Source: Prevotellaceae bacterium
GTDB lineage: Bacteria; Bacteroidota; Bacteroidia; Bacteroidales; Bacteroidaceae
Direction: 5' to 3'
Assembly (NCBI GenBank): GCA_021153165.1
Contig: JAGKTZ010000026.1
Location: 1 to 26,527 of the forward strand
DNA: 26,527 bases
Numbering within the stretch: the first letter of the stretch is position 1; every line of letters starts with the position of its first letter. This document shows, in pieces, positions 15,947 through 22,891 of this stretch. Both the position numbers and the translations under genes were made by a program. The notes under the pieces are model-generated. The model was not told the DNA's origin. It did no database searches and saw only the letters and a program-made list of their open reading frames with translations.

Positions 15947-18229
15947 TCACCCTTGTTTTTTTATTGTATCCTTTTTTTCTGGCACGACAGCTTGCTGAGT
16001 GGTAGGTTCCTCCTCTTTCTTTTTATTTTTCCCTCGGACAGGAGACAAGGTCAAATGGATGGTTTCACCCGGCTTAATCTTATGTCCCTCACTCAAACTT
16101 TGCTCAGACACAGAACCTCGTCCTGTCACCTTCACTTTTAGGCCTTGTTTCTTGAGCAAGTAGACAGCATCTGTCAATCCGTAGCCTTTGACATCGGGCA
16201 CTACACCTTTTTCAAAGTTATTGCTCACCAATTGCGGAATACCCTCTTCGGCTTGATTCTTTCCCCACACAACGGTCTGTCCTGCCCAGTTAGAATTAGT
16301 ACGATGTTTCACGTTCAATTCATTCAAGACCCTCTGCGATGCAGCTACATTACCATGCTGCACTTTGGGTGGTAGCTTCACGATAGCTTCCCCAGCTTCG
16401 TCATAACTACGTGCCGCTGTCTTTGCCATCACTCGCTCTGCGATGATACGAAATGCACTCGTACACATATTACCATAAGCTGGCAACTTCTTCTGCATAT
16501 TCACCACACAAGCATACTGCGGATTGTCTGATGGGAAATAACCCACGAAGGTAATAGAGTTTGACGAAGTTCTACCAGAGCGTAACCAAATCTGTGCAGT
16601 ACCAGTCTTTCCAGAAAATGGCACTAAGTGTGAACGATGGCGCTTTGCTGTACCGGTACGCACCACTTCTGCCAAAGCGTCTTGCATATATTTGATATCT
16701 TCTGGAGTACCTATACTTTCGTTGAGCACTCTCGGTTCAAATTCTTTCACAATCTGACCATCTTTCATGATAGCCTTAACTAGTCGGGGATACATCAGTT
16801 TTCCATTATTGGCAATACCCGCATAGAAATTGACAATATTCATTGGCGAGAACATAGTCGCATAGCCGATACTCATCCAAGGCAAGTCGATAGGAGACCA
16901 ATATCTGCTTTTATCACTTGGATTCTTAATGTAAGGTTTCAAGTAACCATCAAGCGGCAGTTGGAGATGGGCGGCAGCACCTATGCTCTGGATACCATCA
17001 TAGAAGGCTTGTGGGTTGTCATGATAGGCATTGTCTATCATAATACTAGTTCCCGTATTGATGGATTCAGAGATAATTTTATGCACATCCACCGTACCGC
17101 TGACCAAGTGATCATCTTTCATCGTTTTAGTAGCAAACCTATGCGTACCGCTTGTCAGCGTCAGATGATCCTTAGTTGTGATTCGTCCATCCCTCATGGC
17201 TACGAGGAATGATATGGGCTTGAATACAGAACCTGGTTCATATCGTGCAGAAATAGCGTTGGGTGTATACTCGAAGTAGTACCCTTCGCCTTTGTTCTGC
17301 AGACTTACCATCGCCTTGATATCGCCTGTTTTTACCTCCATTAGCACCACTGCGCCCGAGTCGGCATCCAATCGTTGCAACTCGTTCTTCAGCGTTTGCT
17401 CACACAACTCTTGCATATCTATGTCTAAGGTTGTGACAACATCCGACCCATCGACTGCAGCTAAATCTATATTGGCGACATTGGCGCTGCGCACTTTTTC
17501 ATAATGCATATACCCCTTTTCTCCAGCCAATACACTGTCAAAGGTCAACTCCAAACCAAAACGCGGTCTGTCTTTATAGTCGCCCACCGTACGATACGCC
17601 AATTGGCCATAAGGCTTTTTGCGCAATCTCACTTCTGTAGCACCCATGTAGGCAGACTTGCTAAGCAGGGGAAGCTTTCTGAGTTCGCACAATTGCAGAT
17701 AGGTGATATTTTTATTTTTAATCTTCCGGCGCGTCTCTTTATTCTTATACTTTGCATAATCCAACTCTGTCGGATAAAGAGGAAAATTCTGACAACTATC
17801 TTTTGCCCCAGCGAGCAAATAAGCCTTATATTTCACGGAATCAAGTCCTGGCAATACACGACATATCCCCGCAACGATCTTGTCAACATTCTTGGAGAAC
17901 AAAGTATCTCTATTCTTTTGGTCCTTTAATCGAACCAAAGAATCTTTTTCTCTGGACTTAAAATCCAAAGCTATCGTATATTCAGACAGAGATACTGCCA
18001 AAGGACGACCATCGCAAGCCAAGATACTACCACGCACTGGATGAATGGGCACACTATCCACTTTCAGCAATTCACTACCTCCCAACCAATAATCACGCTT
18101 AATGGTCATGGTATAAAGTGCCTTGCACACGATAGCCACACCCAGAAATGTCAAAATCATTGCGATAACTGAGAAACGGGGTGCAACCTTCTTGCTTGGG
18201 AAATTTATTTGCTTATTCGGTGTGCTCAT
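15947..18229 (-). CDS. ftsI: Division transpeptidase FtsI (PBP3) with C-terminal PASTA domain
   Basis: FtsI cross-links peptidoglycan at the septum and is the penicillin-binding partner of FtsW. The 760-residue product has a cytoplasmic N-terminus, one membrane helix (about 20-42), a pedestal domain starting PIHPVRGSILACDGRPLA, and the transpeptidase domain with SVFK (S334, K337), SIN (389-391) and KTG (541-543). A PASTA domain follows at about 674-730 (VVPDVKGYGLTDAVYLLKKQ). Its Lys-rich tail of about 30 residues looks disordered. PASTA on this protein is usual in Bacteroidetes and absent in E. coli. Its ATG overlaps the ftsL-like stop by 4 nt (ATGA), so translation is coupled. Confidence 0.96.
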   Translation of the reverse strand: MSTPNKQINFPSKKVAPRFSVIAMILTFLGVAIVCKALYTMTIKRDYWLGGSELLKVDSVPIHPVRGSILACDGRPLAVSLSEYTIALDFKSREKDSLVRLKDQKNRDTLFSKNVDKIVAGICRVLPGLDSVKYKAYLLAGAKDSCQNFPLYPTELDYAKYKNKETRRKIKNKNITYLQLCELRKLPLLSKSAYMGATEVRLRKKPYGQLAYRTVGDYKDRPRFGLELTFDSVLAGEKGYMHYEKVRSANVANIDLAAVDGSDVVTTLDIDMQELCEQTLKNELQRLDADSGAVVLMEVKTGDIKAMVSLQNKGEGYYFEYTPNAISARYEPGSVFKPISFLVAMRDGRITTKDHLTLTSGTHRFATKTMKDDHLVSGTVDVHKIISESINTGTSIMIDNAYHDNPQAFYDGIQSIGAAAHLQLPLDGYLKPYIKNPSDKSRYWSPIDLPWMSIGYATMFSPMNIVNFYAGIANNGKLMYPRLVKAIMKDGQIVKEFEPRVLNESIGTPEDIKYMQDALAEVVRTGTAKRHRSHLVPFSGKTGTAQIWLRSGRTSSNSITFVGYFPSDNPQYACVVNMQKKLPAYGNMCTSAFRIIAERVMAKTAARSYDEAGEAIVKLPPKVQHGNVAASQRVLNELNVKHRTNSNWAGQTVVWGKNQAEEGIPQLVSNNFEKGVVPDVKGYGLTDAVYLLKKQGLKVKVTGRGSVSEQSLSEGHKIKPGETIHLTLSPVRGKNKKKEEEPTTQQAVVPEKKDTIKKQG

Positions 18230-18774
18230 TTTTCGTTAAGGTTAATATAGTAAAATGGATCGACAGTAGGGTGAATAGTTGTATCTGGAAGATTTTCCAG
18301 AATACTCTTATTTCTAAGAAAAGATGTAAGTTCGCTATTAGCAACTAAAGCACGCTTCCTTCGGTCTTCCAGTTCTCGCTTCAACTTTGTTTGCTTCAAC
18401 AATTCGCTTTGGTAAGAATACCTGTTGGTCACATATAATATAGATAGGACACCCAAGAAGAAAATATAAAAGAATTGACGTCTAAACCAATCACTACCCA
18501 GGATGTCACCACCGATAATACTTTTCAGACTTACCTCTGAGTCTTCGCCAGCCTCGTCGATTTCTTCTGCACGAGTTTGTTTCTTTTCCTTGATTTCTTT
18601 TTGCTGTTCAACTTGTATTTCTTCAGCAGTTTCACCCTTTTCTATAGGCACATCTATGCTTGACGCTTCGTTTTCAAGAGCGTCAAGTTCACTTTGTGCA
18701 GCACTTTCTGCATTTGCTGCGATTTCAGCTATATCGAAAAGGTTAATATCCTTTCTTTCTGTATTATCACTCAT
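18226..18774 (-). CDS. ftsL: FtsL-like division protein
   Basis: The 182-residue product has an acidic, probably disordered cytoplasmic region (about residues 1-100), one membrane helix (FFYIFFLGVLSILYVTNRYS) and a periplasmic coiled coil (SELLKQTKLKRELEDRRKRALVAN, split by few breaks). This is the FtsL layout with an unusually long N-terminus. Position between rsmH and ftsI and the 4-nt overlap with ftsI give the strongest support, since FtsL sequences diverge too far for motif calls. FtsL joins FtsB/FtsQ and activates FtsWI. No in-frame alternative start near the membrane helix looks better, so I keep the long form. Confidence 0.85.
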   Translation of the reverse strand: MSDNTERKDINLFDIAEIAANAESAAQSELDALENEASSIDVPIEKGETAEEIQVEQQKEIKEKKQTRAEEIDEAGEDSEVSLKSIIGGDILGSDWFRRQFFYIFFLGVLSILYVTNRYSYQSELLKQTKLKRELEDRRKRALVANSELTSFLRNKSILENLPDTTIHPTVDPFYYINLNEK

Positions 18775-18824
18775 TGTTTGTGAGGTGCCTTATATTTGTT
18801 AGAATAAATCACACTTTGAATCGT

Positions 18825-19754
18825 TCACTTTTGCTTAGGCAGCGGTTTTTCGGCGATACGCAACTTTGCACTACGGCTTCGGGGATTGAGTTCTTGCTCT
18901 TCCTGTTCGGGCACCACCACCTTATTGTTGAGCGGGCGCAGGGGGGCAAGGCGGTTGCCATAGAAGTCTTGTTCGATTTTTCCTTCAGCATTGCCAGCCT
19001 TCATGTAGTTTTTCACCAAGCGGTCCTCGAGCGAGTGATAGGTCAGTACGACCAGTCTGCCACCGGGTGCAAGGAGTTCGCTGGCTGCCTGAAGCATTTC
19101 CTCGAGCGCTTCCATTTCGTGATTGACCACGATACGCAGGGCCTGAAACACCTTTGCCATATCCTTCTTCTCTCTGGCTGCGCCGAGCAGAGGTCTGACA
19201 CATTCGACAAAAGCACCGGTGCGATAGAAAGGTTCGTTGGCTCTGGCCTTGACAATGGCACGTGCTATTTGCTTGGCATTTTTCATTTCACCATACAGGC
19301 GGAATATTCGGGTCAGTTCCTCCTCGGGAGCGGTATTGAGCAGTTCTGCCGCCGTTTGTCCAGCACGGCCATTCATACGCATGTCCAGGGGCGCATCGAA
19401 ACGGAAGGAGAATCCGCGCGTCTCGTCGTCGAAGTGGTGACTGGACACACCGAGGTCTGCCAGCAAACCGTCGATTTGCTCCACTCCATGGTAGCGCATC
19501 CAGTTGCGCAGGTAGCGGAAATTGCTTCGCACGAAGGTAAAATTCTCAGCACCTTCGGGTATATTCCTCTCGGCATCAGCATCTTGGTCGAAGCTGTACA
19601 AGTGCGCTCCCTGGGGCAGACAGCGCAATATCTCGCGGCTATGTCCACCGCCGCCGAAGGTCACGTCTACGTAGACGCCGCCTTCACGCAATTCCAACCC
19701 TTCGACACAGGGTTTCAGCAGTACGGGGACATGATATACGGGGTTTTCTGACAT
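18825..19754 (-). CDS. rsmH: 16S rRNA (cytosine-1402 N4)-methyltransferase RsmH
   Basis: RsmH (MraW) methylates C1402 of 16S rRNA with S-adenosylmethionine. The 309-residue product opens YHVPVLLKPCVEGLELREGG and carries the SAM-binding loop DVTFGGGGHSREIL (about 30-43), LADLGVSSHHFDDETRGFS, MRMN, QALRIVVNHE and LTYHSLEDRLVKNYM. These are diagnostic for the family. It is the first gene of the dcw cluster here. mraZ, which normally precedes it, is absent: the next gene upstream is an unrelated lipoprotein that ends in a terminator. The gene is GC-rich compared with the following ftsL and ftsI. Confidence 0.97.
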   Translation of the reverse strand: MSENPVYHVPVLLKPCVEGLELREGGVYVDVTFGGGGHSREILRCLPQGAHLYSFDQDADAERNIPEGAENFTFVRSNFRYLRNWMRYHGVEQIDGLLADLGVSSHHFDDETRGFSFRFDAPLDMRMNGRAGQTAAELLNTAPEEELTRIFRLYGEMKNAKQIARAIVKARANEPFYRTGAFVECVRPLLGAAREKKDMAKVFQALRIVVNHEMEALEEMLQAASELLAPGGRLVVLTYHSLEDRLVKNYMKAGNAEGKIEQDFYGNRLAPLRPLNNKVVVPEQEEQELNPRSRSAKLRIAEKPLPKQK

Positions 19755-19773
19755 GGGTATAGTTTTACGCTTA

Positions 19774-19781
19774 CAAAATTA
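19774..19781 (-). promoter_or_regulatory. Possible -7 box for the dcw cluster
   Basis: The minus strand reads TAATTTTG here, the only match to TAnnTTTG in the region between the lipoprotein terminator and rsmH. No TTG lies at the usual distance, and the leader would be only about 13 nt. A start for the cluster is required somewhere in 19755-20046, but this box is weak. Confidence 0.35.
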
Positions 19782-19949
19782 GAGAAAAAGCTACATATAA
19801 ATACGTTAAATGCATGACATTTTTTTCACTATTTTTAGATATTTTATTTTGCCCTCAAAATTGCTCACTTGACTTCCTAATTTCCTGGCCTGACCATTTT
19901 ACTCAAAATAGAGCAAGAAGCACCCTCATTTCTATCATCACAGAAACAC

Positions 19950-20027
19950 AAAAAAGCCTTGATTTCACAAACCAAGACTTTTTTTCTACGAGGCATCGCG
20001 AAATTTGAAAAAGGTCAAAGCTTTTTT
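19950..20027 (-). repeat. Dispersed structured intergenic element, copy B (upstream of rsmH)
   Basis: The outer arms are AAAAAAGCCTTGA (19950-19962) and TCAAAGCTTTTTT (20015-20027): 13 pairs, one of them G-U when read as minus-strand RNA. The interior core TTTTTTCTACGAGGCATCGC followed by GAAATTT matches copy A at 22 of 27 positions by my count. The arm sequences differ from those of copy A but remain paired. The rest of 19755-20046 holds no gene. Confidence 0.65.
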
Positions 20028-20046
20028 TGAGCAGACAAACGGGCAT

Positions 20047-20077
20047 AAAAAAAGTGTGATGCAAATGCACCACACTT
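20047..20077 (-). terminator. Intrinsic terminator of the SusCD operon
   Basis: The arms at 20067-20077 and 20052-20062 form an 11-bp stem (one G-U pair) with the 4-nt loop 20063-20066. On the minus strand it is followed by seven T (20047-20053). It starts 23 nt after the stop of the third gene. Confidence 0.93.
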
Positions 20078-20100
20078 TATATAGATTTGTTAGAAAACAA

Positions 20101-21327
20101 TTACTTCTTAAAGAAAGGCAGTTTCTTGTCAAAGCTGAAAGGCTTATCCAATTTTTGAGCTTTCATAAAAGAAGGTTCTTTCTTATTTGATAACTCCTCT
20201 GTTAATTGGAATGTATCAACTTTGGGGGCTTCGTTAAAGTATCCCAGGTCAATATGCCAAATGAGAGCAAAGTTGAAAACACCCTTTGATTGATCGTATT
20301 CACTGAGAGGACTTGCTGTACCAAAATATGTCACACCATCAGATATATAAATTTGATAGCCTCCAGGTACTTCTTGACCGTAGACTTTACCTTCGTTAGC
20401 ATCATAATAGAGACCAGTTTCTTGTTTCTCTACTACCAAAGATCCATCCGCATTCATTGTGAAATACATTGGTTTTTGGCTATACAGGTATGGTGAAATC
20501 ATAAAGTTTTCTGGATATTTATCGCTTTGATAAAGCACTGCTTCAAATTGCATACCAAACATATTACAAGTATATACACCACCGAAGATAGGCAAGAATT
20601 GTTCTGGTTCTGGATCACTTACTACACGGTCCAAAATGAGTGTTTCTGCATCAGTAGTAGCTACCAATTGGAACTTGCCGTTGAATGCGAGAGTGTAAGT
20701 TACTGCACCTACAGTCACAGTAGTTGTGCCGTGAGCAGTAGTATATGTACCAACTTCGTCAGCACCACCATTCTTGCTTACGATAGCAGCACCAGCGCCT
20801 TCAGCGTTAGCAGCAGACAAGAAGAAATCGTAAACTACAGAAGAGTCAGCGTTTGCAGCTTGCCACTTACCTTCTACTGTAGGAGTAGCAGAACTCTTAG
20901 CCATAGTAGCCTTGTCTTTCTTTACGTCGTAGTTCAACTCATAGATCAAGTTGCCATTTTGCAATTTGCAAAGATAGAGATTACTTTCCACTTCATAGTA
21001 AGAAGTGCTAGCCTTAGCAGACAATACACCGGTCTTAGCATCGTAAGCCACTTCTTCAGATACGAAAGTAGTACGTACAACTGCGCTGTCTGAAGTACCA
21101 GGTTTACCTACACGATAAGAGTAAACTGTGGGTTCGCCCTTAGCATTTTCAGTCACCACGAGGTTGTATTCATATTTGCTGTTAACATTGTATTGAGAAG
21201 AATACAGTCCTTTTTCTAACTCTGCACCATAGTTGTGATCCATATTCTTGTCAAAATCAACCAAATCATTACAAGCAGAGAACAATACTACAGCGCAAAG
21301 GGCCAATAAAGTATGAAGATATTTCAT
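20101..21327 (-). CDS. Unrecognised surface lipoprotein, third gene of the SusCD operon
   Basis: The 408-residue product has a lipoprotein signal (hydrophobic core, box LFSAC, lipidated C19) followed by acidic residues (NDLVDFDKNMD), as on lipoproteins exported to the cell surface in Bacteroidetes. The rest looks beta-rich (GKWQAANADSSVVYDFFL, TTVTVGAVTYTLAFNGKF, GGYQIYISDGVTYFG) with no catalytic motif that I can recognise. Its place 28 nt after susD suggests a surface substrate-binding accessory, like SusE/F proteins, but this is by analogy. The last third uses less biased codons than the first two thirds. The terminator follows directly. Confidence 0.85.
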   Translation of the reverse strand: MKYLHTLLALCAVVLFSACNDLVDFDKNMDHNYGAELEKGLYSSQYNVNSKYEYNLVVTENAKGEPTVYSYRVGKPGTSDSAVVRTTFVSEEVAYDAKTGVLSAKASTSYYEVESNLYLCKLQNGNLIYELNYDVKKDKATMAKSSATPTVEGKWQAANADSSVVYDFFLSAANAEGAGAAIVSKNGGADEVGTYTTAHGTTTVTVGAVTYTLAFNGKFQLVATTDAETLILDRVVSDPEPEQFLPIFGGVYTCNMFGMQFEAVLYQSDKYPENFMISPYLYSQKPMYFTMNADGSLVVEKQETGLYYDANEGKVYGQEVPGGYQIYISDGVTYFGTASPLSEYDQSKGVFNFALIWHIDLGYFNEAPKVDTFQLTEELSNKKEPSFMKAQKLDKPFSFDKKLPFFKK

Positions 21328-21355
21328 TGTAATTTGATGTTTTTAGTTCAACATG

Positions 21356-22870
21356 TTATTTTGGCCAGTTGCCTACCAAGTTCTTGTTGGTTTGCAAGTC
21401 GTTGCTAGGAATTTCCCATACCATCTTGAAGTAGCGATCATCGTTTGCAGGAACGTAGAGTTCTGTAGAGAGAGATGGGTCAGCATTGCGGAGAACATTA
21501 GCACCAACGAGAGACTTTTGAGGAGCCAAACGCTTGATACCATCACCCCAACGCTTCAAGCAATCCAAACGGAATCCTTCACCAACCATTTCACGAACCC
21601 ACTCATCCTTCATTTCTTGTACGAGGAGTGCACCAGACTTTTGAGTTTCACTTGCACCACGAGCAACACGCAATGTATTCAAGTAACGTTGAGCAGCAAC
21701 TTCGTCAGGAGTAGCCTTGAAGAGCGCAGCTTCAGCAGCGATCAAGTACATTTCTGCTGTACGGAACGCCTTAGGTGCGTTGTACCATGCAGTTTCGTCT
21801 GTTTCGCTACCTTTACGCAAAGCAGGGTTGCCAGGGAACTTAGAGAAGATGTAACCTGTACCGATGTATTGACCAGAGCAGAGTTGATCTTCGAAGAAGT
21901 AAACTTCCTTACGAGCATCCTTAGCTTCGTACAAATCCATCAAACCTTGAGTTGGGAAGTAAGAAGCACTTTTGAGCTTTTGACTTTGGCTGAAGCCGAA
22001 GTAAGCAGAACCCATGCTACCACCTGAACGTTCGTCTTCAGTGAGGAGAGGTTGGTAGATGATTTCAGTACCAGCATCTTCGCTCCACAAAGTCCAAAGG
22101 TCACCCTTCTTAGTCAATGCTAAGTTTTTGTTAGCAAAAATCTTTTCTGCTGCAGCGATAGCATTGTCGTATTGCTTGCAGTAGAGGTATACGCGAGCTT
22201 GGAGAGCAGTCACAGCTTCTGCAGTAGGAACAGTGATATCGTCGTGCACGTTAGCCAAGAGAGTTGCTGCCTTTTCAAGGTCGCTCAACATGAGGTTGTA
22301 AGTCGCTTGCAAAGATGCACGAGCAGGCTTAGCATTTACGTCTACTGTAGTAACGAGAGGGAGACCCAATTCTACGTTAGCAGTCGCAGGATCATACTCC
22401 TTGCAATAACGAGTCACGAGGTTGCTGTAGCCATAAGCACGTGCAAAATATGCAGTACCCATAAATTCTTTTACAGCAGCTGAGTCAGCAGCACTTTCTT
22501 GTGCTACATTTTCTACATTATCGAGGATGTAGTTGGCAGTATTGATCAAGCTGTAGTTGCCACTCCAACGACCATCACCACTGAATTGGTTTGTTGTCCA
22601 AGTCCAGTCTGACTCTTGATAGAAAGCGTCAGTACTTGATGCCATATTAAACAAATCTGTTTGTGCTTCTGCGACAGTCTTAGTACCGTCGCCAGCGAGG
22701 CTACGGAGACTAGCCAAAAGACCAATATGGAAGTTGCTCGCATCTTGTACGGTTTCCCATGCTTTCTCTGCAGGAATAGTTCCTTCAGGGAATTGGTCAA
22801 GTTCACAAGAAGTCAGCACAGGGAGTGCCAAGGCTGCGCCCAAGATGGTTTTAACTATATATTTGTTCAT
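21356..22870 (-). CDS. SusD/RagB-family substrate-binding lipoprotein
   Basis: SusD proteins form a hinged lid over the SusC transporter and capture the ligand outside the cell. The 504-residue product has a lipoprotein signal ending LTSC (C22) followed by ELDQFPEG, the helical TPR-like body (ANYILDNVENVAQE, MGTAYFARAYGYSNLVTRY, ALQARVYLYCKQYDNAIAAAEKI) and the conserved C-terminal part RTAEMYLIAAEAALFK, RYLNTLRVARGA, MKDEWVREMVGEGFRLDCLKRWG (kept short here), and FKMVWEIPSND. These last motifs are hallmarks of the family. It lies 21 nt after susC. The ligand cannot be inferred, because no glycosidase or peptidase gene is in the operon. Confidence 0.96.
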   Translation of the reverse strand: MNKYIVKTILGAALALPVLTSCELDQFPEGTIPAEKAWETVQDASNFHIGLLASLRSLAGDGTKTVAEAQTDLFNMASSTDAFYQESDWTWTTNQFSGDGRWSGNYSLINTANYILDNVENVAQESAADSAAVKEFMGTAYFARAYGYSNLVTRYCKEYDPATANVELGLPLVTTVDVNAKPARASLQATYNLMLSDLEKAATLLANVHDDITVPTAEAVTALQARVYLYCKQYDNAIAAAEKIFANKNLALTKKGDLWTLWSEDAGTEIIYQPLLTEDERSGGSMGSAYFGFSQSQKLKSASYFPTQGLMDLYEAKDARKEVYFFEDQLCSGQYIGTGYIFSKFPGNPALRKGSETDETAWYNAPKAFRTAEMYLIAAEAALFKATPDEVAAQRYLNTLRVARGASETQKSGALLVQEMKDEWVREMVGEGFRLDCLKRWGDGIKRLAPQKSLVGANVLRNADPSLSTELYVPANDDRYFKMVWEIPSNDLQTNKNLVGNWPK

Positions 22871-22891
22871 GGTTGTTATTTTTAAGTTTGA

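Noticed and set aside
18774..19751. A 325-codon plus-strand open frame opposite rsmH
   Set aside because: It is the complementary shadow of the GC-rich rsmH gene, whose motifs are unambiguous.
19755..20046. A remnant of mraZ ahead of rsmH
   Set aside because: I see no MraZ-like reading frame or motif. The space is taken by copy B and AT-rich DNA.
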